64,000 nt of DNA, from NCBI RefSeq assembly GCF_000013985.1, contig NC_008048.1, positions 806,001-870,000 of the forward strand, read 5' to 3'. Shown one piece after another: positions 47,599-55,663 of this stretch (positions within the stretch are counted from its first letter, which is position 1; each line of letters begins with the position of its first letter). Source of the DNA: Sphingopyxis alaskensis RB2256. Its GTDB lineage: Bacteria; Pseudomonadota; Alphaproteobacteria; Sphingomonadales; Sphingomonadaceae. Below the pieces are notes generated by a model. It was not told where the DNA came from and ran no database searches. It saw only the letters and a list, made by a program, of their open reading frames with translations. A program made the translations under genes and the position numbers.

Positions 47599-47622
47599 GT
47601 CGCCCCGCCTTCGGGGGGCGAC
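47599..47622. terminator. Hairpin between convergent ferredoxin and rlmB genes
   Basis: GTCGCCCC (47599-47606) pairs with GGGGCGAC (47615-47622) around CCTTCGG-like loop bases. No clear T tract in either direction, so termination strength is uncertain. Confidence 0.5.
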
Positions 47623-47624
47623 GG

Positions 47625-48392
47625 TTATTTACTCGCCGTCGCCACCGCGTAGAGCGCGATCGCCGCGGCGTTCGAGATGTTGAGGCTTTCCATCCGTGGC
47701 GAGATGGGGAGCCGCGCCAGCACGTCGCAATGCTCCATCACATTGTGCCGCATCCCGTCGCCTTCGGAGCCGAGCACCAGTGCGACCTTGCTGCCGTCGA
47801 GCGTTTCGCCGAGCGTCGTTTCGGTATCGCCCATCAGCCCGATGCGCCAATATTGCGCCTCGGCGATTTCCTCCAGCGCGCGCGACAGGTTGACGACGCG
47901 CACCCACGGCACGGTTTCGAGCGCGCCCGACGCCGAGCGCGCGATGACGCCGCTTTCGGGCGGGCTGTGCCGGTCCTGCGTGACGATCGCGGCGGCGTCG
48001 AACGCCGCCGCCGAGCGCAGCACCGCGCCGATATTGTGCGGGTCGGTGACCTGATCGAGGATGACGAGCGGGCGCCTGCTTTCGGCGTCGACCTCTTCCT
48101 GCAAAAGGTCGCCGAGATGCACGCCGTCGAGCGGGTCGACCTCGATCACCAGACCCTGATGCGGCGCGTCGCGCGCGACCAGGCGCGCCAGATCGGCGAC
48201 ATCGGCATAGCTGATCGGGATCACCGGCGGCAGGTCGAGCTGGCCGAGCGCCTCGCGCGTGCCCCAGATGCGCCTGACCGCGCGGTCAGGGTTGGCGAGC
48301 GCGGCGAGGACGGCATGGCGGCCCCAGAAGCGCACGGTCTGTCCGCGCTGATTTCCGCCTGACGGGCGGCGGTGACGGGAAAATTGTCTCAT
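47625..48392 (-). CDS. rlmB: SpoU-family rRNA methyltransferase (RlmB type)
   Basis: A 2'-O-ribose methyltransferase, probably for a guanosine of 23S rRNA. The N-terminal substrate domain (FWGRHAVLAALANPDR ...) is followed by the SPOUT knot. Its three motifs are LDQVTDPHNIGAVLRSAAAF, LVLGSEGDGMR and SLNISNAAAIALYA. From ATG 48392 the protein has 255 residues, the family size. The upstream in-frame extension reaches into tRNA-Tyr, so I rejected it. Confidence 0.93.
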   Translation of the reverse strand: MRQFSRHRRPSGGNQRGQTVRFWGRHAVLAALANPDRAVRRIWGTREALGQLDLPPVIPISYADVADLARLVARDAPHQGLVIEVDPLDGVHLGDLLQEEVDAESRRPLVILDQVTDPHNIGAVLRSAAAFDAAAIVTQDRHSPPESGVIARSASGALETVPWVRVVNLSRALEEIAEAQYWRIGLMGDTETTLGETLDGSKVALVLGSEGDGMRHNVMEHCDVLARLPISPRMESLNISNAAAIALYAVATASK

Positions 48393-48470
48393 GGCCGCGC
48401 CTTTCCCATGACTGCCATTGACAGGCAAGCCTCGTTTCGCCATTGGGCCACTTCCCAACGCGGACCCCAT

Positions 48471-48556
48471 GGACAGGTGGCCGAGTGGTTAAAGGCAGCA
48501 GACTGTAAATCTGCCCGGGTTTCCGTACGCTGGTTCGAATCCAGCCCTGTCCACCA
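48471..48556 (+). tRNA. tRNA-Tyr (anticodon GTA)
   Basis: Acceptor GGACAGG (48471-48477) pairs with CCTGTCC (48546-48552). The anticodon stem GCAGA/TCTGC holds loop CTGTAAA (anticodon GTA), a long variable arm is present and the T arm contains GGTTCGAATCC. CCA is encoded. An integrase follows within 200 bases, so the 3' end is the probable attachment site. Confidence 0.95.
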
Positions 48557-48668
48557 CCGCCCGTTCTCGGAACATCCCCGAAAAGCCCTAGAAATCTCAG
48601 AAAACCAAGGGTATTCTGCCTTTCGATGGCCGCCCCTGTTCGCTGCTATTTGTCTACAACCGACAGTG

Positions 48669-48747
48669 AGTGTGGGGAAGGTGTGGGGAAGGAGGTGGGC
48701 TTCCCCACACTGCGGCTCTCTTAATTGACCTCCAGAAATGTGGGGAA
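48669..48747 (+). promoter_or_regulatory. Repeated TGTGGGGAA sites before the integrase gene
   Basis: TGTGGGGAA occurs at 48671-48679, 48682-48690 and 48739-48747, and inverted (TTCCCCACA) at 48701-48709. AGTGTGGGGAAG and its complement also form a 12-bp inverted repeat (48669-48680, 48700-48711). Position and clustering suit integrase arm-type binding sites and autoregulation. Confidence 0.5.
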
Positions 48748-48752
48748 CGAGA

Positions 48753-49964
48753 ATGGGCAAACTTACGGCGGTGGCGGTCAAGGCCGCTTTGGCGAATCCG
48801 GGCACCTATCAGGACGGTGACGGACTTTTCCTGAAAGTTGGAAAAACTGGTGCGGCTTCCTGGCTTTTGCGACTCCAGCGCGATGGCAAACGACAGGATA
48901 TTGGTCTGGGTAGTGCGAAGCTGGTGACGCTGGCGGAAGCGCGTGCGAAGGCTGCTGAACTCCGCAAGGCTGTAAAGGTCGAGAAACGCGACGTACTGAC
49001 GGAGCGGAAGGACGAGGAAGCCGCCAAGGTCACTTTCCGCGAAGCCGCTACCCAATATCATTCCGAGAACGAAGCTGGCTGGAAAAGCGATGTCTATGGT
49101 CGGCAATGGCTGGCCAGTCTGGAAAACTACGCCTTCCCGAAGCTTGGCGACATGACGACTGGTGGAATCACTGCCGCCGATATCATCTCGGTCCTCACGC
49201 CGATCTGGCAGGAAATCCCCGAAACAGCCCGCCAGGTTCGGAATCGGATTTGCGCGGTGCTAGATTACTCCCATGCAAAGGGTTGGCGCTCTTCCGAAGC
49301 TCCATCAGGCAATAGCAGCCTCAAGGCAGGGCGAGGGCTGCCGCGACAGATCAAGAAACCGGCAAACCGCAAGGCGATGCCATACGTGGCCGTTCCTCCG
49401 TTCCTGACCGCGTTGCGCCGCAAACCATCCTATTCGCGTCTGGCGCTAGACCTTCTCATTCTGACGGGCGTTCGCTCGCAGGAAGTGCGGCTCGCGAAAT
49501 GGGACGAATTCGATCTGGACCAGCGCCTTTGGACAATCCCAGCCGAACACATGAAGCGCAGCAGGGCGCACATCGTGCCGCTTTCAGAAGCGGCCTTGGC
49601 GGTGCTTGTGAAGGCGGACGCAATGCGGCTTGAGGGAGCCGAAGTGGTATTCCCCGGCATGACGGGAAAGGCGATGTCCAACATGACGCTGCTCAAGGTC
49701 ATGCGCGACATGCAGGAGCCGTTCCACGTCCACGGTTTCCGCTCCAGCTTCACCGACTGGGCGGCGAACGAAGGCTTCCCCAATGCGGTCGTCGAAGCGG
49801 CACTGGCGCACAAGACGCCTGACGCTGTACAGGCCGCCTATCGCCGCACCACATACCTTGGCACGCCGGATAATCCCGGTGCGCGCGTGAAGCTGATGGA
49901 AGCGTGGGGGAATTATTGCGCGGGTACTGCCGGAGCAAATACGCCGATCAATGAAGGCGGCTAA
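48753..49964 (+). CDS. P4-type tyrosine integrase
   Basis: A 403-residue site-specific recombinase. The N-terminal arm-binding domain (DGDGLFLKVGKTGAASWLLRLQRDGKR) is of the DUF4102 kind. The catalytic residues are R241 (TGVRSQEV), H327/R330 (HVHGFRSSF), H353 (ALAHKT) and nucleophile Y363 (AAYRR). It begins at ATG 48753 after GGGGAACGAG. It adjoins the tRNA-Tyr 3' end, the usual entry point of such islands. Confidence 0.94.
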   Translation: MGKLTAVAVKAALANPGTYQDGDGLFLKVGKTGAASWLLRLQRDGKRQDIGLGSAKLVTLAEARAKAAELRKAVKVEKRDVLTERKDEEAAKVTFREAATQYHSENEAGWKSDVYGRQWLASLENYAFPKLGDMTTGGITAADIISVLTPIWQEIPETARQVRNRICAVLDYSHAKGWRSSEAPSGNSSLKAGRGLPRQIKKPANRKAMPYVAVPPFLTALRRKPSYSRLALDLLILTGVRSQEVRLAKWDEFDLDQRLWTIPAEHMKRSRAHIVPLSEAALAVLVKADAMRLEGAEVVFPGMTGKAMSNMTLLKVMRDMQEPFHVHGFRSSFTDWAANEGFPNAVVEAALAHKTPDAVQAAYRRTTYLGTPDNPGARVKLMEAWGNYCAGTAGANTPINEGG

Positions 49965-49990
49965 TCTGACGCTGGTCATGCAAACAGCGA

Positions 49991-50251
49991 TTAGCCTTGG
50001 TTAGCCCGACAGCCATATTGCTGGGCGAGCATTTTCTTCCCATCGAGCGCAGCAAGCTCTGTCCGCATGGCCCCAAGCATCTGTGTTTCCAAAGTGCCGC
50101 TATTGGCTTCCCTCAAGGCATCGATCTGAGTTCGGTATTGGGCGACAGTATTCTCATCTAGCGTGAAAGGACACTCTTCGTATGGCCATTCGTTCTCACC
50201 GGTGCCGTATGTCGTTGTGTCTACGAATGAGAGGCGGCTCATGGTTCTCAA
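49991..50251 (-). CDS. Small hypothetical protein, island-borne
   Basis: Up to 86 residues (83 if begun at MSRLSFVDTTTYG, 50242). It has an acidic, Tyr/Cys-containing N-terminal part (ENEWPYEECPFTLDENTVAQY) and a helical C-terminal part (QIDALREANSG ... RTELAALDGKK). I do not recognise it. It lies between the integrase and IS21, on the opposite strand, and follows the remnant of another gene by a few bases. Confidence 0.5.
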   Translation of the reverse strand: MRTMSRLSFVDTTTYGTGENEWPYEECPFTLDENTVAQYRTQIDALREANSGTLETQMLGAMRTELAALDGKKMLAQQYGCRANQG

Positions 50252-50355
50252 ACCGCCACTGCAGTTTCGGTCACCTTGATAGAGATCGAGGCCCCGAACC
50301 GGACCGTCGAATCCTTCAGCCGCCCACCATCGAGCGCATCCGGCTGGGACATTAT
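50248..50355 (-). pseudogene. 3' remnant of a gene cut by IS21
   Basis: The - strand frame ending at TGA 50248-50250 reads QPDALDGGRLKDSTVRFGAS up to SIKVTETAVAV and is open into the IS21 end. It precedes the small hypothetical gene by only a few bases, as cotranscribed genes do. The family is not recognisable from about 35 residues. Confidence 0.35.
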
Positions 50356-50521
50356 TGTCAATCGGCGTTCAATCGGGACCCCCTATCGGCGCGCAAAAGG
50401 GACCCCCTTGCTGAGATGGTGGGTGGTTGATGCTGGGCGCGGTTTTCGCGCTGCTGGCGGCGTAGGGAGGGCGTAGCCCGACCGGAGGCGTCAGCAGCGC
50501 GAAGGCGGTTTTCTGGCTGGG

Positions 50522-51250
50522 TCAGCTGCGGTTTTTGAAGCGCCAGCTGTCGTTGCCTGTCTCGACGATATCGCAATGGTGGGTGATGCGGTCGAGCAGC
50601 GCGGTGGTCATCTTGGGATCGCCGAACACGGTGGGCCACTCGCCGAAGGCCAGGTTGGTGGTGATGATGACCGAGGTCTGCTCGTAGAGCTTGCTGATCA
50701 GGTGGAACAAGAGCTGCCCGCCGGATCGGGCGAACGGCAGATAGCCCAGCTCATCAAGCACCACGAGGTCGAGCCTGCCGAGCTGGGCGGCGATGGAGCC
50801 GGCCTTGCCGATGCGGGCTTCTTCCTCGAGCCTGGTGACGAGATCGACCGTGTTGAAGTAGCGCCCGCGGGCCCCGGCACGCACGACGCTGGCGGTGATC
50901 GCAGTGGCCAGATGGGTCTTGCCGGTCCCTGTGCCGCCGATGAGCACGATGTTGCGGCGACCGGGCAGGAACGAACCTGTGTGCAGGGAGCGCACCAGCT
51001 CTTCGTTGATCGGGGTGCCCTCGAACGCGAAGGCGTCGAGGTCCTTGATTACCGGCAGCTTGGCTGCGGTCATGCGGTAACGGATCGAGGCGGCATGACG
51101 ATGCGCGGCTTCGGCGCGCAACAGATCGGTCAGGATCTCGTGGGTCGTGCGCTTGCGCTGCAACCCGGTGGTGACCGCCTCGTCGAAGGCTCCTGCCATG
51201 CCCTTGAGGCCGAGCGAGCGCATCGCCTCGATCATCTCATGCCGCTGCAT
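50522..51250 (-). CDS. istB: IS21 helper ATPase IstB
   Basis: A 242-residue AAA+ ATPase that assists IstA in target capture. Walker A is [15 protein letters not shown], Walker B is [12 protein letters not shown], and sensor-type residues are in [13 protein letters not shown]. It begins [22 protein letters not shown], the family start, at 51250, overlapping the istA stop by 14 bases. Confidence 0.95.
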   Translation of the reverse strand: MQRHEMIEAMRSLGLKGMAGAFDEAVTTGLQRKRTTHEILTDLLRAEAAHRHAASIRYRMTAAKLPVIKDLDAFAFEGTPINEELVRSLHTGSFLPGRRNIVLIGGTGTGKTHLATAITASVVRAGARGRYFNTVDLVTRLEEEARIGKAGSIAAQLGRLDLVVLDELGYLPFARSGGQLLFHLISKLYEQTSVIITTNLAFGEWPTVFGDPKMTTALLDRITHHCDIVETGNDSWRFKNRS

Positions 51251-52751
51251 GGAGGCCTCGCACCGTATCGTAGCGCGCGCAGTCCGCGATCGGCGGGTGG
51301 CTGAGCTTGAGATCGGCGACCACATCCAGGGGGCGCTCGGATGGCGGGTCCCGGTATCGGGCCAGGATGTTGAGGATGACCTCGTCGCTGACAGCACCGC
51401 TATCAAGCGCCTCCCGGATCGCGGCCTCGACCGCTTCCAAGCCATCGGTCATTACCGATGCCAGCACGCGCACGAAGCGGCGGTCGGCGTCATCACCGCC
51501 GCCCAGCTTGCGCCGCAACCGCGTCAGTGCCGGTGGCAGGTCCCACCCCTGGAAGGGTGCGCCGTTCCGCAAGGCCCCAGGCTTGTGCGCCAGCACTGGC
51601 AGGTAATGCCAGGGATTATAGATCGTCCGGTCGCGGCCGAAGTGCCGGGCATGCTCGGCGATTACCTCGTCGCCTAGGCGCACGACGATGCGGTCGGCAT
51701 AGGCGCGGACCTGAACGGCCCGCCGCGCCGCCTTGGCCATGACCGAGTAGCGGTTACGGTCGAAGCTGATCAGGCACGTGCCGGTCACGGCATGGGTGGT
51801 CTCGTGGAAGCCGTCGAAGGGCGCCAGCATCGGCTGCAGGGCTGGCCGCTCGAGCTCCAGCGCCTCGGCGACGGTCAGCTCCTTCTGCTCGGGATGGGCG
51901 TGCGTTGCGGCCCAGCGCAGGCACTCAGCCTCCAGCCACCCGTTGAGCTCCTCGATGCTGGCAAAGCGCAGGCGAGGCTGGAAGAAGCGGCCCCGGATGG
52001 TCTGCACCTGGTGTTCAACCTGACCCTTCTCCCATCCCGCCGCCGGCGAGCAGGCCGTGGGCTCGACCATGTAATGATCGGCCATGACCAGAAAGCGGCG
52101 GTTGAACACCCGCTCCTTGCCGACGAACACGGTGGTGACCGCGGTCTTCATGTTATCGTAGATGCCGCGCAGGGGAACGCCGCCGAAGAAGGCAAAGCCG
52201 CGCGCATGGGCGTCGAACACCATCTCCTGCGTCTCGCGCGGATAGGCCCTGACGTAGACCGCGCGCGACGCGCACAACCGCATCTGCGCCACCTTCACCC
52301 GCATCGGCTTGCCCGCGATCTCCACATCCTCGTGGCTCCAGTCGAACTGGTAGGCCTCGCCTGGCTTGAACATGAGCGGGATGAACGCGGGCGCCCCATC
52401 ACCCGCATCCTTGCGCCTCGCTTCCGTCCAGCGCCGGGCGTAGCGCCGGACCGCGTCGTAGGATCCCTCAAAGCCCTCACGGCACAACAGATCATGGATC
52501 CGGGTCATGCGCAGCCGGTCACGCCGGTGCCGAGCCTCGTTCTCCATCAACAGCGTATCGAGCCGCTCTTGGAACGGCCCAAGCCGGGGCAGTGGTTGAA
52601 CCGTGCGGCGATAATCGAACGCGCCTTCCGGCGCCCGGATCGCCTTGCGAACCACCTTGCGCGACAGCCGCAGATCGCGCGCAATCGCCTTGATCGCCTT
52701 CCCGCTCGCGTGCTCCCGCCGTATCCGAACAACCGTCTCCACCACCAACAT
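51237..52751 (-). CDS. istA: IS21 transposase IstA
   Basis: A 504-residue DDE recombinase. An N-terminal helix-turn-helix ([24 protein letters not shown]) binds the end repeats. Catalytic acids are seen at [22 protein letters not shown] and the EKGQVEHQV segment. The C-terminal beta-barrel region contains [12 protein letters not shown]. No frameshift or stop, so the element may be active. Confidence 0.95.
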   Translation of the reverse strand: MLVVETVVRIRREHASGKAIKAIARDLRLSRKVVRKAIRAPEGAFDYRRTVQPLPRLGPFQERLDTLLMENEARHRRDRLRMTRIHDLLCREGFEGSYDAVRRYARRWTEARRKDAGDGAPAFIPLMFKPGEAYQFDWSHEDVEIAGKPMRVKVAQMRLCASRAVYVRAYPRETQEMVFDAHARGFAFFGGVPLRGIYDNMKTAVTTVFVGKERVFNRRFLVMADHYMVEPTACSPAAGWEKGQVEHQVQTIRGRFFQPRLRFASIEELNGWLEAECLRWAATHAHPEQKELTVAEALELERPALQPMLAPFDGFHETTHAVTGTCLISFDRNRYSVMAKAARRAVQVRAYADRIVVRLGDEVIAEHARHFGRDRTIYNPWHYLPVLAHKPGALRNGAPFQGWDLPPALTRLRRKLGGGDDADRRFVRVLASVMTDGLEAVEAAIREALDSGAVSDEVILNILARYRDPPSERPLDVVADLKLSHPPIADCARYDTVRGLHAAA

Positions 52752-52863
52752 CCCGATCTCACCACCTGGAAAACCAGGCAGCCTGCTACACCATCAGAAT
52801 GAGGGGTCCCTTTTAGACGCCGATCACCCCGCTAACGGGGTCCCTTTTGCACGCCGGTCCACA

Positions 52864-53808
52864 GGCGTTCATGTCTTTGTCTCGGGTTCGCAATGGGATT
52901 TCTATCGCCCCATTTTCCCTGGCGACACCATCTACAGCTTCAACGGCGACGAGACGTGCGAGGTGAAGCAGTCCGAATTCGCCGGCCGTTCGGTCATTTG
53001 CGTGCGCCGCGACGTCAAGATCAACCAGCGCGGCGAAGTCGTCGCCGTCTATCGTATCTTGCGGGTGCTGACCGAGCGCAAGACCGCTGCCAAAAAGGGC
53101 AAATATTCGGCAATCGAGCCTGCGACCTACACCGATGAGGAAATGCAGGCGATCGAGGATATCTACGCGCAGGAGAAGGTTCAGGGTGCCGAGAAGCGGT
53201 GGTTCGAGAGCGTCGAGAAAGGCGATTCGCTGGGTTTGCAGGCCAAGGGGCCGCTGACCGTCACCGACGTCATCTGCTTCCATGCCGGCGGCTATGGCTT
53301 CGTTCCCTACGCGCCGACGGCGAACCGTCTCGCACACAAGAATCGCCAGCGTATCCCGGCCTTCTACATCAAGAATGAATATGGCGTTCCCGACGTCGCG
53401 CAGCGCCTGCACTGGGATCCCACCTGGGCACAGGCGATCGGCAATCCGATGGCTTATGACTATGGGGTGATGCGCGAAAATTATCTTTGGCAATATCTCA
53501 GCGACTGGGCGGGCGACGATGCCGTCATCACCCACGTCCATGACGAAATCCGCAAGTTCAACTATATGGGCGACGTGCAGCGGGTCACTGGCGAAGTGCT
53601 TGCCAAGCGCCAGGAGGGAAAGCAGGGCCTGGTCGATGTGGCCGTCAAGTTCACCAACCAGCGCGACGAGGAAACGGTGCGGGCGACCGCCACCATCGCG
53701 TTGCCGACCAGGGACCGGCCGCAGCCGCTGTATCCGGAAGTCCCGGAGGAGCTGGCCGAAAAGGCGGTCAAGATGCTCGCCCGGCACCGCGAACTCGGCG
53801 GGGATTGA
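52864..53808 (+). pseudogene. MaoC/FAS1-like dehydratase, 5' end removed by IS21
   Basis: About 314 residues remain of a two-hot-dog-domain protein usually near 390-400. The text enters at GVHVFVSGSQWDFYRPIFPG, in the middle of the first domain, and continues to the natural C terminus. The second domain shows THVHDEIRKFNYMGDV and the VDVAVKFTNQRDEE core. The frame is open across the IS21 end, so an IS-derived leader could in principle be translated, but the first ~80 residues are lost. Family members hydrate enoyl-CoAs. It starts the catabolic cluster on this strand. Confidence 0.85.
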
Positions 53809-53856
53809 TCCGCTCCTCCATTCCTTCGAAAAGATCGGAACAGAGAGGGGGCTGCC

Positions 53857-54654
53857 ATGTCCGAACTGCTGATCGAAGATGATGCGGGGGTCCGCATCAT
53901 AACGCTCAACCGGCCCGACCGTTTGAATGCGCTTACCGGTTCGATCATGGCATCGCTTGCCGATGCCTGCGCCGACGCCGCGCGCGATGCGTCGGTGGGC
54001 TGTGTCGTCGTGACCGGCGCGGGCCGTGGCTTTTGCGCGGGCGGCGACCTGAAGGAAGGCGGTGCCGACAAGGCCGTGGTGCCGCCGAACGCCGAGGCAG
54101 GCAGCCGAACCGAACAGAGTTTCGCCCGGCTGCGCGGCTTTATGGAAACCTCGCGTCTCCTCCATGAAATGCCCAAGCCGACCATCGCGATGGTCAATGG
54201 CCCGGTGGCCGGGGCTGGAATAGGCATCGCGGGGGCCTGCGATCTGCGCTTCGCGTCGAAAAGCGCTACCTTTCTGACCGCTTTTGACCGGATCGGGGCG
54301 GGGGGCGATTTTGGTTCGACCTGGTTCTGGACCAAGATTCTGGGCACCGGGGTGGCGCGCGAGCTGTTCTTCCTTGGCGAAAAATTGTCGGCCGAGGAGG
54401 CGTTCGCCAAGGGCATTTATACGCGCTTGTTTGAAGAAGCGGACTTGCGCCCGGAAACGATGCAGGCCGCCCGCCGCCTCGCCGACGGGCCACGCATGGG
54501 CTATCGGTACATGAAGGCGAACCTCAACAATGCGGAAGATTGGGCCTTCGAAGCCGCGCTTGATGCCGAAGCATTGAACATGGGGCTTTCGACCGGCGCA
54601 ACCGCGTTGATCTGGCGCGAAAAGAAAAAGCGGGAAGAACAGGGCGGTGGCTGA
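53857..54654 (+). CDS. Enoyl-CoA hydratase/isomerase family protein
   Basis: A 265-residue crotonase. The CoA-binding and oxyanion segments are GRGFCAGGDLKEGG and VNGPVAGAGIGIAGACDLRF. Where the rat hydratase has its two catalytic Glu (GGGCE and QPE), this protein has Gly (GAGIG) and Phe/Asp (TAFDRIGAGGDFG). It may thus be an isomerase or another crotonase rather than a hydratase. It starts after GAGAGGGGGCTGCC and overlaps the next crotonase by 8 bases. Confidence 0.88.
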   Translation: MSELLIEDDAGVRIITLNRPDRLNALTGSIMASLADACADAARDASVGCVVVTGAGRGFCAGGDLKEGGADKAVVPPNAEAGSRTEQSFARLRGFMETSRLLHEMPKPTIAMVNGPVAGAGIGIAGACDLRFASKSATFLTAFDRIGAGGDFGSTWFWTKILGTGVARELFFLGEKLSAEEAFAKGIYTRLFEEADLRPETMQAARRLADGPRMGYRYMKANLNNAEDWAFEAALDAEALNMGLSTGATALIWREKKKREEQGGG

Positions 54655-55444
54655 ACCCGACCATATTCGCATCGAACGCCGCGAGCATGGAATCGCAGCC
54701 GTTGTGGTGGATCGCGCCGACATCGGCAATGCCTCCTCGCCCGAAATGCTGGGCGAAATTCGCGACGCTTTTACGGCGCTTTCGGCCGACCGGGAGGTTC
54801 GCGCGATCATCCTCGCGGCCGAGGGAAAGCATTTTTCGGTCGGGGCCGATTTTGCCTTTCTGGGGCGCCTGACCAGCATGGCAGCGACCGAGATCAAGGA
54901 CACGGTTTACGCCAATTTCCAGGGCGCCGCGCGCGCCATCTATCGTTCGCCCAAACCGACGCTCGCCGTGGTTCAGGGCGCCGCCGTCACTGTGGGGTGC
55001 GAGCTTGCGCTCGCCTGCGATTTTCGGATCGCCGCCGACAATGCGATGTTCCAGGAAAGCTGGATCAAGCTGGGCATCATGCCCCCGCTTGGCGGAACTT
55101 TCCTGCTGCCCCGCATCGTCGGGCTGGGCCGCGCGATGGATATGTGCCTGCGCGGTCGGCAGGTGCGCGCCGAAGAGGCCTTGGCCATCGGACTGGTCGC
55201 CGAGGTGGTGGCAAGGGACGATCTGGGGGAACGCGGCATGGCGTTGGCGCGCGAACTGGCTGCCGCCGCTCCGCTGGGCTATGCGACGGTGAAGCAGTCG
55301 CTTCAACGCGCGCTCGAAAGCAGCATGGACGCGGAATGGCAGGCGAATCTGTCCAACCAGGCGTTGCTGCTTGGCAGCGAAGATCATCGCGAGGGGCTGG
55401 CGGCTGTAACCGAAAAGCGCGCGCCGCGTTTTCGCGGCGCATAG
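54647..55444 (+). CDS. Enoyl-CoA hydratase/isomerase family protein
   Basis: A 265-residue crotonase starting with GTG inside the previous gene (MAEPDHIRIERREHGIA). The oxyanion hole is GKHFSVGADFAFLG and VQGAAVTVGCELALACDFRI, retaining the first catalytic Glu (GCE). The second Glu position is shifted (FQESWIKLGIMPPLGG), so hydratase or isomerase action is open. Tight coupling to its neighbour suggests consecutive steps of one pathway. Confidence 0.9.
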   Translation: MAEPDHIRIERREHGIAAVVVDRADIGNASSPEMLGEIRDAFTALSADREVRAIILAAEGKHFSVGADFAFLGRLTSMAATEIKDTVYANFQGAARAIYRSPKPTLAVVQGAAVTVGCELALACDFRIAADNAMFQESWIKLGIMPPLGGTFLLPRIVGLGRAMDMCLRGRQVRAEEALAIGLVAEVVARDDLGERGMALARELAAAAPLGYATVKQSLQRALESSMDAEWQANLSNQALLLGSEDHREGLAAVTEKRAPRFRGA

Positions 55445-55594
55445 CGCCCGCGCTAGAGCGGCGTGCAACAGCATCGGCAAACCAGGGTGCGGGCAAGCCC
55501 GCCCGGTTTGACCCCCCCCTTCGGCCTCGGTGAAATAATGCGGTACGGCGTCGACAGCGCTGTGCATCGCTGCCCCTTACAAAGCGGGCGTTTT

Positions 55595-55627
55595 TTGACA
55601 CAACATATTTGACGTAGTTATATAACT
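55595..55627 (+). promoter_or_regulatory. Promoter and palindromic operator before the acyl-CoA dehydrogenase genes
   Basis: TTGACA (55595-55600), 17 bases, TTATAT (55618-55623) make a near-consensus sigma-70 promoter. AGTTATATAACT (55616-55627), a perfect 12-bp palindrome, covers the -10, the usual place for a TetR-type repressor. The first gene begins 41 bases downstream. Confidence 0.65.
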
Positions 55628-55663
55628 CAGGCATATCGCATTCGATAAGAGGGAGAGCGCGCG

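Larger units (their letters stand above)
50356..52863. mobile_element. IS21-family element
   Basis: The ends are TGTCAATCGGCGTTCAATCG at 50356 and, reversed, TGTGGACCGGCGTGCAAAAG ending at 52863. Each end carries two copies of a 21-22 base repeat, TCGGCG-N5-AAAGGGACCCC or a variant, the multiple transposase sites typical of IS21. It encodes IstA and IstB. The flanks show no matching target duplication (left GGGACATTAT, right GGCGTTCATG). Confidence 0.92.

Noticed and set aside
48669..48711. Possible short CRISPR-like repeat cluster
   Set aside because: Only four 9-base copies at irregular spacing and mixed orientation; this fits integrase binding sites, not a CRISPR array. No array was seen elsewhere in the window.
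52813..54903. Long - strand frame opposite the dehydratase and crotonase genes
   Set aside because: Antisense to genes with clear family motifs; no start signal or domain.
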